This document shows, one piece after another, positions 17,022-27,299 of a stretch of DNA of 64,000 bases. Position 1 is the first letter of the stretch. Every line of letters starts with the position of its first letter. The position numbers were made by a program, and so were the translations under genes. Under the pieces are notes generated by a model. It was not told the origin of the DNA. It searched no databases and was given only the letters and a program-made list of their open reading frames with translations. This DNA comes from Glutamicibacter sp002979865 (GTDB lineage Bacteria; Actinomycetota; Actinomycetes; Actinomycetales; Micrococcaceae): assembly GCF_050030965.1 (NCBI RefSeq), contig NZ_CP188297.1, positions 3,472,001-3,536,000 on the forward strand, written 5' to 3'.

Positions 17022-17258
17022 GCCTTCTCGGTACTGCCAGGGCGGCTGGCAAGCAAGCGCCGACGAAGAAAAGGAACTGGCTACTGCGTGCTGTCGGCGT
17101 TCCCGCTGAATTCAAATCAAGAGAAGTCTTGAACCCCATTTCCTCGGGCCCGGTAGATGCCGGATTGCTCCTGCAGCTACCGCGCCCAGGGACGAATCGA
17201 TACCCATAGGAATCGATGGATTCAGAGTTTTGGGAGTTGAAGTGGGAGAATATTGTCC

Positions 17259-18008
17259 GTGTCCAGATCAGGTTTCGCTTCCAAGAGCTACCACACCCGT
17301 GGTTTGGTCTTGCGTACCCACAAGCTGGGAGAAGCCGATCGCATCATCACCCTGCTGACACCCAATGGGATTGTCCGTGCGGTGGCGAAGGGCGTACGCC
17401 GCACGTCGTCGCGGATGGGCGCCACGCTGGAACCGTTCATGGAAGTCGACGCGCTTCTGGTGATGGGCCGCAATCTCGATATCGTCTCGCAGGCACAGCT
17501 TCGAAATCCATACGGCCAATTGCTGGTCATGGATTACCCGAGCTACACGGTGGCCAACGCCATGTCGGAGATCGCTGAAAAACTGCTGGAAACAGAAAGC
17601 GATTCAGCCCTCCAGCAATATCAGCTCTTTCACGGTGCGATCGCCCTGTTATCCAAGCAGCGAGTCGATTCCGGAGCCGTGCTGGACTCCTACATCTTGC
17701 GGGCCCTCTCGGTTGCTGGTTGGGCGCCGTCCTTTACCGACTGCGTGCGCTGCGGCAAGCCTGGCCCGCATCAAGCGCTCCACGTCCAGCTTGGCGGCGT
17801 CGTCTGCCCCGAATGCCGCCCCTCTGGATCGTTATCGCCGCACCCCGTCACCATTGAATATCTGCAGGCGCTGCTGGAAGGCGACTGGTCCACCGTGGCA
17901 GAAGCAGGACCTCGAGCGCGCAAGCAAGCAGCAGATATCGTGGCCAACTACTTGCAGTGGCACCTTGAGCGTGCCGTGAATTCCCTACGTCTTGTGGAGA
18001 GAAATTGA
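17259..18008 (+). CDS. recO: DNA repair protein RecO
   Basis: Recombination mediator that loads RecA with RecF and RecR. It has about 249 residues. The N-terminal OB fold carries KSYHTRGLVLRTHKLGEADRI shortened here to TRGLVLRTHKLGEADR, and the C-terminal part has a CVRCGKPG / CPEC four-cysteine zinc motif as in other RecO proteins. GGGAG at 17244-17248 fits a GTG start at 17259 (spacing 10); a TTG at 17253 is the alternative. The stop overlaps the uppS start (TTGA). The 230 bp upstream (17022-17258) show no gene. Confidence 0.94.
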   Translation: MSRSGFASKSYHTRGLVLRTHKLGEADRIITLLTPNGIVRAVAKGVRRTSSRMGATLEPFMEVDALLVMGRNLDIVSQAQLRNPYGQLLVMDYPSYTVANAMSEIAEKLLETESDSALQQYQLFHGAIALLSKQRVDSGAVLDSYILRALSVAGWAPSFTDCVRCGKPGPHQALHVQLGGVVCPECRPSGSLSPHPVTIEYLQALLEGDWSTVAEAGPRARKQAADIVANYLQWHLERAVNSLRLVERN

Positions 18009-18811
18009 AGAAGCTTCCTAAGATCACCGGCCGCCAAGGCCCCGTTGCTCCTTATGCGCATCCGGATAATCCGCAGATGCCCGCCATTCCGCAGGAACTC
18101 ATCCCTGAACACGTAGCTATCGTCATGGATGGCAATGGACGTTGGGCGAACCAGCGGGGATTGCCTCGTACCGAGGGGCACCGTGCAGGCGAAGCAGCTT
18201 TGCTTGATGTGGTGGCCGGAGCCGTGGAGCTGGGCGTCAAGTACGTCTCTGTCTACGCGTTCTCAACCGAGAACTGGAAGCGCAGCCCTGAGGAAGTGCG
18301 CTTCCTGATGGGCTTCTCACGTGATGTTCTGCGCCGCCAACGCGATACGTTGAACTCATGGGGCGTCCGCATACGCTGGTCGGGGCGAGAACCCAAGCTA
18401 TGGAAATCGGTTATCAATGAACTCAAGGAAGCCGAAGAACTCACCAAAGACAACCTGGGTTGCCAGCTGACCATGTGCGTGAACTACGGCGGGCGCGCAG
18501 AACTAGGCGACGCTGTCAGCGCGATTGCCCAGGATGTTGCAGCCGGCAGGCTTCGCGCTAGCTCGGTTGGCGAAAAGACTATCGCCAAATACCTGCATGC
18601 TCCCGAACTGCCAGATGTGGATCTTTTCCTCCGAACCAGTGGCGAGCAACGCACAAGCAACTTCCTGCTCTGGCAGTCGGCATACGCAGAGATGGTCTTC
18701 CTCGACCAGCTTTGGCCGGATGTCGACCGGCGAACACTGTTTACCGCCGTAGAAGAATATGCCAAACGCGATCGCCGTTACGGCGGAGCTATCGACAAGC
18801 CACAGACCTAG
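18005..18811 (+). CDS. uppS: Undecaprenyl diphosphate synthase-type cis-prenyltransferase
   Basis: Cis-prenyltransferase that makes the long-chain polyprenyl diphosphate carrier for peptidoglycan and other cell-wall polymers. It has 268 residues. The signature IVMDGNGRWANQRGLPR (substrate diphosphate site) is near residue 39, YAFSTENW near 86, and LFLRTSGEQRTSNFLLWQ near 205. The exact product length cannot be told from sequence. The TTG start overlaps the recO stop by 4 nt, giving translational coupling. The stop overlaps the convergent hydrolase stop at a shared CTAG. Confidence 0.95.
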   Translation: MKKLPKITGRQGPVAPYAHPDNPQMPAIPQELIPEHVAIVMDGNGRWANQRGLPRTEGHRAGEAALLDVVAGAVELGVKYVSVYAFSTENWKRSPEEVRFLMGFSRDVLRRQRDTLNSWGVRIRWSGREPKLWKSVINELKEAEELTKDNLGCQLTMCVNYGGRAELGDAVSAIAQDVAAGRLRASSVGEKTIAKYLHAPELPDVDLFLRTSGEQRTSNFLLWQSAYAEMVFLDQLWPDVDRRTLFTAVEEYAKRDRRYGGAIDKPQT

Positions 18812-19854
18812 GACGTTTTCAGCGCTGTTCCCACCAAGCGCAACCAGAGGCTTAGGTCTCGATATGCTGCGGATCTGGCGGGCTCAGCGGAGGTGAATAC
18901 ATCGTGCATTGCGCCCGGAATTTCGGACAAGGTAACGAAACTGCCTAGTTTCAACGCCCGCAAGCGCGTTTGCTGAACGTCGAGTACCGAATCGCAGTGC
19001 TGCATGTCAGGGGAGTAGCTCGTGCCGATATGGGTGCGATCCGAGGTGAGGACGAAGATCGGCTGTTGAAGTTTCAGCCCCTTCGCAACTAGGGCATGGC
19101 CATCAAATATCGTTTTCAGCCATCCCGCGGTGTTCGGAAAAGCGATCCGTGGTCGCCATAACCGATGAACGTCCCACTGGCCATGGCTACCAGTACTTAA
19201 CGATTGCCAGTAATGATCGAATTCTGGTCCGTTGAGCTTCCTGCGCGGATTCGTGCGGGTGATCGCTTCCATAAGGCCGTGAAAAGGAATGCGCAGGAAC
19301 GCCGTTCCCTGAAACTCAAGCCATGGAGCATTCAGGACCAGAGCTTTAATGCCCGGCGCTTGGCGCGCAAGCCACAAGCTCAGGATCAAGCCGCCCGTCG
19401 AGTGCCCTTGGGCAACCACCGGTAATTGAGGATGCTCATTACGTAGCAGTTCCAAGCTCGCATTGAGCTCCTCATCGAAGTCCGCCAAGTCATCGACATA
19501 ACCCGGCAAAGCATGTTCGGCTCTCAGACTGCGTCCATGCCTGCGCAGATCAAGTGCGTAGAAGTGATATCCATGGTGATGCCAGAAAGCTGCCAGTTCG
19601 CGGTTGTAAAAATAATCGCTCCAGCCATGCACGCTCAGCACAATTCCCTGGGCTCGTCGTCCGAGCCGATTCCTGAATCCAGCCGGGCAATAGCGGACCA
19701 AGGTCGCGACGGCCGGTCCTTCCGCATCGACGCCGAAATCCAAGGTTTGGTGCTCAAAATCAGGCCCGAGGGGATCTTCAACCCATTGCCCCGGCCTAGT
19801 TGAAGACATAAAGTCTGGCCAACTGCTGCTTTCTGGAACAACGAAGTGCTTCAT
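18808..19854 (-). CDS. Alpha/beta hydrolase (lysophospholipase-like)
   Basis: A 348-residue hydrolase of the serine hydrolase/monoacylglycerol lipase type. The oxyanion strand GIVLSVHGWSDYFYN, a YALDLRRHGRS segment and the nucleophile elbow GHSTGG (Ser in GxSxG) are clear; a late GAMHDVF supplies the probable catalytic His. The substrate is unknown. Start: ATG at 19854 (MKHFVV) is preferred to an ATG at 19872 because a TAGTAT box lies 7 nt before it and no Shine-Dalgarno is seen for either. It is divergent from pyrD. Confidence 0.85.
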   Translation of the reverse strand: MKHFVVPESSSWPDFMSSTRPGQWVEDPLGPDFEHQTLDFGVDAEGPAVATLVRYCPAGFRNRLGRRAQGIVLSVHGWSDYFYNRELAAFWHHHGYHFYALDLRRHGRSLRAEHALPGYVDDLADFDEELNASLELLRNEHPQLPVVAQGHSTGGLILSLWLARQAPGIKALVLNAPWLEFQGTAFLRIPFHGLMEAITRTNPRRKLNGPEFDHYWQSLSTGSHGQWDVHRLWRPRIAFPNTAGWLKTIFDGHALVAKGLKLQQPIFVLTSDRTHIGTSYSPDMQHCDSVLDVQQTRLRALKLGSFVTLSEIPGAMHDVFTSAEPARSAAYRDLSLWLRLVGTALKTS

Positions 19855-19861
19855 ATCTTGA

Positions 19862-19867
19862 ATACTA
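19862..19867 (-). promoter_or_regulatory. Possible -10 box, leaderless hydrolase gene
   Basis: TAGTAT on the minus strand, 7 nt before the ATG at 19854. No good -35 seen. Confidence 0.35.
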
Positions 19868-19914
19868 CCCATCTCAAGTTGTCTGTTTCGGGTTCTTCAC
19901 GGGAAAATGGTTCC

Positions 19915-20979
19915 ATGCGCATATACCCACTGGTCTTCAAGCACGTGTTCACCAAGATGGATCCTGAGCAGGCTCACCATTTTGCATTCAACGCGATCAA
20001 GATTGCGCAACGCGCAGGGCTCACTAAGGCAGCTCGCAAGTTCTTCGCTCCGGCACCCAAGCTGAAGCGCACCGTTATGGGCATCGACTTCCCGTCCCCA
20101 TTCGGATTGGCTGCTGGCTTCGACAAGGGCGCCACCGGAATCCTGGCGTTGAGCGACATCGGTTTTGGCCATGTTGAAATCGGAACCGTCACCGGACAGG
20201 CCCAGTCCGGCAACCCGCAACCGCGGCTCTTCCGCTTGGTCGAGGACCGCGCGGTAATCAACCGGATGGGCTTCAACAACGAAGGCGCCGAAACTGTCGC
20301 TGCCCGTGTCGCCAGTTCTCGCCAAGAGCTCAAGGCTGGTTACGCTGGAACCCGCCCGGTCATCGGCGTGAATATCGGCAAGACCAAGGTCGTAGAGCTG
20401 GAAGACGCGGTAGGGGATTACCTCGCGTCCACCCGCCAGCTGGCGATCCACGCAGATTACCTGGTCGTCAATGTTTCGAGCCCCAACACCCCGGGTCTGC
20501 GCCTCCTCCAGAGCGTTGACTCTCTTCGTCCGCTGCTTTCGGAAGTCGGCCAGTTGGCTGACAAGGTTGCCGGCCGCCATATTCCGTTGCTGGTCAAGAT
20601 TGCTCCCGATCTTAGCGATGAGGATGTCGCTGACGTTGCACGCTTGGCCATGGAACTTGAACTCGACGGCATTATTGCCACCAATACGACCATCGGTCGC
20701 GAGAACTTGACCAGCGATGCGTCCAAGGTTGAAGAGATTGGCGCCGGCGGGCTATCTGGCGCTCCGCTCAAGCAGCGATCACTTGAAGTTCTTCGCCAGT
20801 TGCGTTCACTCGTTCCGGCCGAAATGGCTCTGATCGCCGTCGGCGGCGTGGAAAATGCCGCGGATGTGAAGGAACGCCTGGACGCAGGCGCTGACCTGGT
20901 ACAGGGTTACACCGCATTCCTCTACGAGGGTCCGTTCTGGGCACGTTCGATCAATAAGGACCTGGAGCGCATGCTCTAG
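19915..20979 (+). CDS. pyrD: Quinone-dependent dihydroorotate dehydrogenase (class 2)
   Basis: Membrane-associated flavoenzyme that oxidises dihydroorotate to orotate in pyrimidine synthesis and passes electrons to quinone. It has 354 residues. The N-terminal helix MRIYPLVFKHVFTKMDPE is the class 2 membrane anchor; PSPFGLAAGFDKG binds FMN; VNVSSPNTPGLR holds the class 2 catalytic serine; YTAFLYEGP is near the C-terminus. The start at 19915 matches the family N-terminus. It is followed by a 17-bp hairpin. Confidence 0.96.
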   Translation: MRIYPLVFKHVFTKMDPEQAHHFAFNAIKIAQRAGLTKAARKFFAPAPKLKRTVMGIDFPSPFGLAAGFDKGATGILALSDIGFGHVEIGTVTGQAQSGNPQPRLFRLVEDRAVINRMGFNNEGAETVAARVASSRQELKAGYAGTRPVIGVNIGKTKVVELEDAVGDYLASTRQLAIHADYLVVNVSSPNTPGLRLLQSVDSLRPLLSEVGQLADKVAGRHIPLLVKIAPDLSDEDVADVARLAMELELDGIIATNTTIGRENLTSDASKVEEIGAGGLSGAPLKQRSLEVLRQLRSLVPAEMALIAVGGVENAADVKERLDAGADLVQGYTAFLYEGPFWARSINKDLERML

Positions 20980-21334
20980 TTCTTTGGAGTGGAATGTCCC
21001 AAATCCTCCGGAATGGCTCCGATTCGCGAAGAATCGGAGCCATTCCGCGTTAACTGGGCCCATCTTCTGCGTACGTTCTTCCTGCAACAGCTTTGAACGC
21101 AACTTGGATCAGGGGACTAGGCAAGGTCAGCCGCGCTAGGGGAGAAGGTGGCAATAACGGATGCCGTAAGGGACGAATCCTTGTATCGGAGCCAACAAGG
21201 CCGCATGCTGCGAGCACGGACAGTGATTGGCAGAAATGCGTCGCGGCAACGATATTCCTATCGCAGAATTTGCATCACCTTGTAGTTGGCTCCACAAATT
21301 TTGAACATTGTTATTCAACCAAGCAATTAACTAG
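20980..21334. other. Gene-free stretch after pyrD
   Basis: Holds the pyrD terminator (21009-21047) and then about 290 bp with no frame, RNA gene or repeat that I recognise. The last 80 bp before 21334 are A+T-rich. Confidence 0.5.
21009..21047 (+). terminator. Terminator of pyrD
   Basis: A perfect 17-bp stem (21009-21025 with 21031-21047) and a GCGAA loop, 30 nt after the pyrD stop. No U tract follows. Confidence 0.75.
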
Positions 21335-21365
21335 AAAGGGGCAAGCTCAGCGAGCTTGCCCCTTT
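21335..21365 (-). terminator. Terminator of the DUF3043 gene
   Basis: A perfect 14-bp stem (AAAGGGGCAAGCTC / GAGCTTGCCCCTTT) with a 3-nt loop, 18 nt past the minus-strand gene's stop. TTT ends the right arm in that direction. Confidence 0.85.
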
Positions 21366-21383
21366 GCGGTCTAGCGGTATCGA

Positions 21384-21977
21384 CTAGTCGATATTTGCGC
21401 CGCGCTTGACCTGTGGCTTTGGCAGGCGCAATTTGCGGAACTGCATTCCACGCATTGCCGCGTACATGCGTACGCCCTTTTCCATGTGGCCGAACTTGGC
21501 GACCAGGCGCTTCTTCAAGAGGATGGTCGTCACAATTGCTTCGATGATGATCAGTGCGATAACAACCCAGAGGGCTGCCTGCACAAACATCTGGATCTGC
21601 AGGTTGCGCTGGAACACCAGCGAGACAACCAAGAAGGCCAGGATGATGAACATCATGAACTCGCCGAACATCCAGCGAGAGTCAATGAAGTTACGGGTGT
21701 AGCGCTTCTGCTCACCCTTGTCGCGTGGCATCAGGTAGCGTTCATCGCCAGTTTCGTTGGCTAAGCGCAAACGATTCTGCGCTTCAACACGCTGTTGACG
21801 CTGGGCTTCCTTAGCGGCCTTGCGATCGGTAGGAACCAACGGGCGCTGACGGTTCGCCTGCTGCGCATTGCGCTTGGGCGTTGGACCAGTCTTGCGGCCG
21901 TCGGTTGTTTCCGGGGCCTGCTGGGCAGACTCCACATTTACGGGGGATTGAGGTTCATCCTTCTTACGTCCAAACAC
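21384..21977 (-). CDS. DUF3043 membrane protein
   Basis: A 197-residue actinobacterial protein. Residues 1-100 are polar and basic (KKDEPQSPVN, then GPTPKRNAQQANRQRPL); two hydrophobic helices follow, about 105-122 (FGEFMMFIILAFLVVSLVF) and 132-152 (AALWVVIALIIIEAIVTTI). YTRNFIDSRW just before the first helix is typical of DUF3043. The C-terminus is basic. Function unknown. The start is GTG at 21977 with a TAGAAT box 6 nt upstream, suggesting a leaderless mRNA. It is divergent from the M20 dipeptidase gene. Confidence 0.88.
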   Translation of the reverse strand: MFGRKKDEPQSPVNVESAQQAPETTDGRKTGPTPKRNAQQANRQRPLVPTDRKAAKEAQRQQRVEAQNRLRLANETGDERYLMPRDKGEQKRYTRNFIDSRWMFGEFMMFIILAFLVVSLVFQRNLQIQMFVQAALWVVIALIIIEAIVTTILLKKRLVAKFGHMEKGVRMYAAMRGMQFRKLRLPKPQVKRGANID

Positions 21978-21983
21978 CCCTCT

Positions 21984-21989
21984 ATTCTA
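21984..21989 (-). promoter_or_regulatory. -10 box, leaderless DUF3043 gene
   Basis: TAGAAT on the minus strand exactly 6 nt before the GTG at 21977, putting the expected transcript start on the start codon. No good -35 seen. Confidence 0.5.
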
Positions 21990-22034
21990 GCCGGAAATAG
22001 TTAGCGGCGTGACATTCGATACGCGAGGAATTGC

Positions 22035-22040
22035 TAGGCT
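22035..22040 (+). promoter_or_regulatory. Extended -10 box, leaderless M20 dipeptidase gene
   Basis: TGC-TAGGCT is an extended -10, 6 nt before the ATG at 22047. GTGACA at 22009-22014 is a possible but distant -35 (20 bp). Confidence 0.45.
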
Positions 22041-22046
22041 GAAGGC

Positions 22047-23456
22047 ATGACCGAAAATACTACCTTCGACGCTGTTGCAAGCGGCGTCGATATTGCCGCG
22101 CTAAAAAGCCACATCGACACGAACTTCGAGAAGATCCTCGAAGAGCTCACTTCCCTGGTCGCGATCCCGAGCATCGCATGGGAATCCTTCGACCCGCAGA
22201 ACCTGGAAAAATCGGCTGCGGCAGTGGCCGAATTGGCCAAGTCGGCCGGGATGGAGACCGTGGAAATCCTGCGCGAGCCTGCGCAGAACGGCGCTATGGG
22301 CGCGCCTGCCGTGGTAGCCCAGCGCAAGGCGGCACCCGGAAAGCCAACCGTGCTCCTGTACGCACACCACGACGTCCAGCCTCCTGGCAACGAGGCGGAC
22401 TGGAACACCCCGGTATTCGAAGCCACGAAGGTAGGGGACCGGCTGTTCGGCCGCGGTGCCGCTGACGACAAGGCCGGCATCATGGTCCACATCGCGGCGA
22501 TGCGCACCGTGCTGGACCTCATTGGCGATTTCGGCGTCGGCGTAACCTACTTCTTCGAGGGGGAGGAAGAAGCAGGATCCCCATCATTCCGCAACTTCCT
22601 CGAAGCCCATCAGGACAAGTTGGCAGCAGATGTGATCGTAGTTGCCGACTCGTCCAACTGGTCGGTTGGAACCCCAGCACTGACCAGCTCGCTGCGCGGC
22701 ATGTGCGCAGCGGAGATCACCGTTCGCTCGTTGAACCATGCAGTTCACTCGGGCATGTTTGGCGGACCAGTTCTCGATGGCCCGATCCTCGCCGCCAAGT
22801 TGATCTCCAGCTTCCACAACGAAGACGGTTCTGTTGCCGTTGCCGGCCTGGTTGCCAACGACATCGCTGAAGTCGACTTCGACGAAGCCGAATTCCGCAG
22901 GGACTCCGGCGTTCTGGAATCCTTCCAGCTTGCCGGCACCGGCAAGATCACCGACCGCTTGTGGAATAAACCAGCACTGAGCGTGATTGGAATGGATATC
23001 CCGAGTGTCGACCACTCGTCGAATACCTTGTTGCCGGCAACGCGTTTCAAGGTTTCGATGCGTCTGGCCCCAGGGCAGAATCCTGCAGATGCGCTCAAGG
23101 CCCTTGAGGCACACGTCAAAAACGTTGACCTTCGCGGCGCCGAGGTTGAATTTGTCGCCACCGAAGCAGGCAACGCCTACAAGGCGAACCTGGACGCTTC
23201 GGCAAATGACACTGCGCGCTGGGCGCTTGAACAAGCTTGGGGCATTGTACCAGTGAATATGGGCCTGGGTGGATCAATTCCATTCATCGCAGATTTGCTG
23301 GAAGTTTTCCCGAAGGCGCAGATCCTGGTGACCGGTGTCGAGGATCCCGATTCGCGTGCGCACTCGGCCAACGAGTCGCTGCATCTAGGCGACTTCCAGC
23401 ACGCAATTGAGGCTGAAGCCCTCATGCTGGCGAGGATCAACGCCAAGGGACTATGA
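22047..23456 (+). CDS. M20 family metallopeptidase (dipeptidase)
   Basis: Zinc-dependent cytosolic dipeptidase/carboxypeptidase-like enzyme of peptidase family M20, 469 residues. Metal ligands: LLYAHHDVQPPG (His/Asp), GRGAADDKAG (bridging Asp), FFEGEEEAGSPS (catalytic Glu pair), and DSRAHSANESL near the C-terminus (last His). A lid/dimerisation domain lies between about residues 205 and 360. The substrate is unknown; relatives cleave a range of dipeptides. It stands alone, divergent from the DUF3043 gene. Confidence 0.92.
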   Translation: MTENTTFDAVASGVDIAALKSHIDTNFEKILEELTSLVAIPSIAWESFDPQNLEKSAAAVAELAKSAGMETVEILREPAQNGAMGAPAVVAQRKAAPGKPTVLLYAHHDVQPPGNEADWNTPVFEATKVGDRLFGRGAADDKAGIMVHIAAMRTVLDLIGDFGVGVTYFFEGEEEAGSPSFRNFLEAHQDKLAADVIVVADSSNWSVGTPALTSSLRGMCAAEITVRSLNHAVHSGMFGGPVLDGPILAAKLISSFHNEDGSVAVAGLVANDIAEVDFDEAEFRRDSGVLESFQLAGTGKITDRLWNKPALSVIGMDIPSVDHSSNTLLPATRFKVSMRLAPGQNPADALKALEAHVKNVDLRGAEVEFVATEAGNAYKANLDASANDTARWALEQAWGIVPVNMGLGGSIPFIADLLEVFPKAQILVTGVEDPDSRAHSANESLHLGDFQHAIEAEALMLARINAKGL

Positions 23457-23590
23457 ACCGTGTCATACGGAGAGACGCAGGGGAAGAATTCTTCAGCGTA
23501 GCGACGTAGGATAGAAGCAAGAACAGAGGTGCCGGTTCCAGTAACAAATCTGGAGCTTGGTGCCGCATCGAGCAGTATGGGAGGAAAATC

Positions 23591-23965
23591 ATGACTGCAT
23601 CTGTTGACCAGACCAAGGGCGATCCAACTGAGGTGCCAACCCATGAGGTAGAGATTTCCGACGTGGCGGCGGACAAGGTTCGCTCGCTTCTGGAACAGGA
23701 AGGCCGGGATGATCTTCGTCTCCGCATCGCCGTGCAGCCAGGTGGCTGCTCGGGCCTTATCTACCAGCTTTACTTCGATGAGCGCATGCTCGACGGCGAC
23801 GCGGTACGCAACTTCGATGGCGTTGAGGTCATCGTTGACAAGATGAGCGTCCCGTACCTCGCTGGCGCGTCCATTGATTTCGAGGACACCATCTCGAAGC
23901 AGGGCTTCACCATCGACAACCCGGCCGCATCGGGTTCCTGCGCCTGTGGAGATTCCTTCCACTAG
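23591..23965 (+). CDS. erpA: Iron-sulfur cluster insertion protein (ErpA/HesB type)
   Basis: A-type carrier that passes Fe-S clusters to apoproteins, 124 residues. The three cluster cysteines are in QPGGCSGLIYQL and SGSCACGDSF; FEDTISKQGFTIDNP is a family motif. Start ATG has GGGAGG 6 nt upstream. It lies just before ctaC, and respiratory complexes need Fe-S clusters (the Rieske protein is encoded nearby), but a direct link is only inferred. A terminator follows, so it is separate from ctaCDF. Confidence 0.93.
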   Translation: MTASVDQTKGDPTEVPTHEVEISDVAADKVRSLLEQEGRDDLRLRIAVQPGGCSGLIYQLYFDERMLDGDAVRNFDGVEVIVDKMSVPYLAGASIDFEDTISKQGFTIDNPAASGSCACGDSFH

Positions 23966-23977
23966 GCCGTAGGGAAC

Positions 23978-24031
23978 AAACGCCGCTGTTCAAACGTTGA
24001 AGAAATTTCTCGTTAGCACAGCGGCGTTTTT
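23978..24031 (+). terminator. Terminator of erpA
   Basis: A perfect 12-bp stem (AAACGCCGCTGT / ACAGCGGCGTTT) with a 28-nt loop and then TT, 12 nt past the erpA stop. Confidence 0.75.
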
Positions 24032-24179
24032 CGGCATTCTGACCCCAAAGAGGGTAAGCTCTACATTAAGTAGTAAAACTATGTTTCCCTTCGTGAGCCA
24101 CCTCACCGTGCAACTCGTTTAAACCACGAGGTGACTTATGAAGACCACATTCTGCACCAACAAAGAGGAAGGGCCGTCT

Positions 24180-25061
24180 GTGAGTTCGCAAGACCGAACC
24201 GGCAGTCGCGGGTCCGCTAAAGCCAAAGTACTGGCTTTAGTCGGCACTGGCGCATTGCTGTTGACGGGATGTACAGCGGAGGCAAAACGCGGTTGGCTCC
24301 CAAACGTGGAGCGCGACACCACCAACCACACCGGGGCAATCCAGGATTTCTGGGTTAACTCGTGGATCGCTGTTATTGTCGTCGGCGTATTGACCTGGGG
24401 ATTGATGCTCTGGTGCGTCATCGCCTACCGCCGCCGCAAGAACGATACGGGTTACCCGCGTCAGCTGAGCTACAACCTGCCATTGGAGATCTTCTACACG
24501 GCCATTCCTTTGGTCCTTGTTCTAGTCTTCTTTAGCTTCAACAACACCCTGGAAAAGCAGATCAACGCCCCTGTTGATTCTGAGGTCGTAGTCGACGTCC
24601 GAGCCAAGCAATGGTCGTGGGACTTCAACTACAGCTACCAGGGCACCGAGAAGTATTACGCCGGCGAACAGGCTCACCTGAACACCGATGGCTCGGAAGG
24701 CGTTCGCGAAGAACTGCCAACCTTGTACCTGCCAGCGGGCAAGTCGGTAACCCTTGAGCTGAATAGCCGCGATGTCATCCACTCCTTCTGGGTACCAGCC
24801 TTCTTGCAGAAGCTGGACATGATCCCAGGCAAGACCAACTACATCTACCTGACTCCACAGGTTGAAGGCAGCTACGACGGAAAGTGCGCCGAGCTTTGCG
24901 GCGAGTACCACTCCGAGATGCTCTTCAACGTCGAGGTTGTCAATGAGTCCGAGTTCAAGGCTCAGCTGGCAAAGATGGAAGATGGACACATTGGTGAAGA
25001 GTACGACCGTAAGCCAGATGTTGTTAACGGCGTCGTAGTAGAGCACGGGGAAGGAGAGTAA
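24180..25061 (+). CDS. ctaC: Cytochrome c oxidase subunit II
   Basis: CuA-bearing subunit of the aa3-type oxidase, 293 residues. It has a lipoprotein-like signal (ALLLTGC), two membrane helices (about residues 60-80 and 100-120) and an extracytoplasmic cupredoxin domain. CuA ligands are in KCAELCGEYHSEM (two Cys, His, Met) plus a His in RDVIHSFWVP. The GTG at 24180 has GAGGAAGGG at a 6-nt spacing; an in-frame ATG at 24138 also has a ribosome site (GAGG, 6 nt), which would add 14 residues. The Lipobox position favours the GTG. It heads ctaC-ctaD-ctaF. Confidence 0.95.
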   Translation: MSSQDRTGSRGSAKAKVLALVGTGALLLTGCTAEAKRGWLPNVERDTTNHTGAIQDFWVNSWIAVIVVGVLTWGLMLWCVIAYRRRKNDTGYPRQLSYNLPLEIFYTAIPLVLVLVFFSFNNTLEKQINAPVDSEVVVDVRAKQWSWDFNYSYQGTEKYYAGEQAHLNTDGSEGVREELPTLYLPAGKSVTLELNSRDVIHSFWVPAFLQKLDMIPGKTNYIYLTPQVEGSYDGKCAELCGEYHSEMLFNVEVVNESEFKAQLAKMEDGHIGEEYDRKPDVVNGVVVEHGEGE

Positions 25062-25063
25062 TC

Positions 25064-26782
<1,719 letters not shown>

Positions 26783-26784
26783 CG

Positions 26785-27186
26785 ATGAAAGTTGAATCCT
26801 GGATTTTCCTGGGTGGCGTCTTCTTCTTCACCCCAGTAGCGATTGTCTACGGTTACATGACCAACTGGAGCGAATGGGTCGGATTCCTGGCATTGCTGAT
26901 GCTGGTCGCATTGTCCGCGATGGTAGGTGGCTACTTGCTATTCACCGCTAAGCGCGTTGGCAACAGGCCCGAGGACCGCGTGGATGGCGAAATCCACGAG
27001 AACGCCGGCGATATCGGAATGTTCTCCCCATGGAGCTGGTGGCCACTGGTCCTGGCTTCGGCTGCAGCGATTGGCTTCCTTGGCCTCGCTGTGGGCTGGT
27101 GGGTCTTCTTCATCGGCGCCGGTTTGGCCGTCGTTGGCGTGACCGGCTGGGTTTACGAATACAGCCGTGGCGATCATGCTCACTAG
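26785..27186 (+). CDS. ctaF: Cytochrome c oxidase subunit 4 (actinobacterial CtaF)
   Basis: Small membrane subunit of the actinobacterial aa3 oxidase within the III-IV supercomplex, 133 residues with four predicted helices. It starts MKVESWIFLGGVFFF, and PEDRVDGEIHENAGDIGMFSPWSWWPL contains the conserved loop (shown here by GEIHENAGDIG and FSPWSWWPL). It has no catalytic residues. It is the last gene of the ctaCDF operon; the terminator follows directly. Confidence 0.93.
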   Translation: MKVESWIFLGGVFFFTPVAIVYGYMTNWSEWVGFLALLMLVALSAMVGGYLLFTAKRVGNRPEDRVDGEIHENAGDIGMFSPWSWWPLVLASAAAIGFLGLAVGWWVFFIGAGLAVVGVTGWVYEYSRGDHAH

Positions 27187-27195
27187 GCAGTAACC

Positions 27196-27241
27196 CTAAC
27201 GGGACGACAAGCAATTTTGCTTGTCGTCCCGTTAGTCTTTT
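27196..27241 (+). terminator. Terminator of ctaCDF
   Basis: A perfect 19-bp stem (27196-27214 with 27217-27235) with a 2-nt loop followed by TCTTTT, 10 nt past the ctaF stop. Confidence 0.93.
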
Positions 27242-27299
27242 AATAGGGGTTCCTCGATGGCGATAGGCCGTCAGGATATTTGGATCAAGGAGAAGCAGC

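Noticed and set aside
15187..17139. A 650-codon open frame antisense to leuA.
   Set aside because: It is the mirror of a high-GC coding region with strong third-position bias; leuA has a full set of family motifs, and the antisense frame has none.
17251..17270. A PafBC-type (TTGTC...) promoter motif at recO.
   Set aside because: The TTGTCCGTG overlaps the recO start codon and no TANNNT box follows at the right distance.
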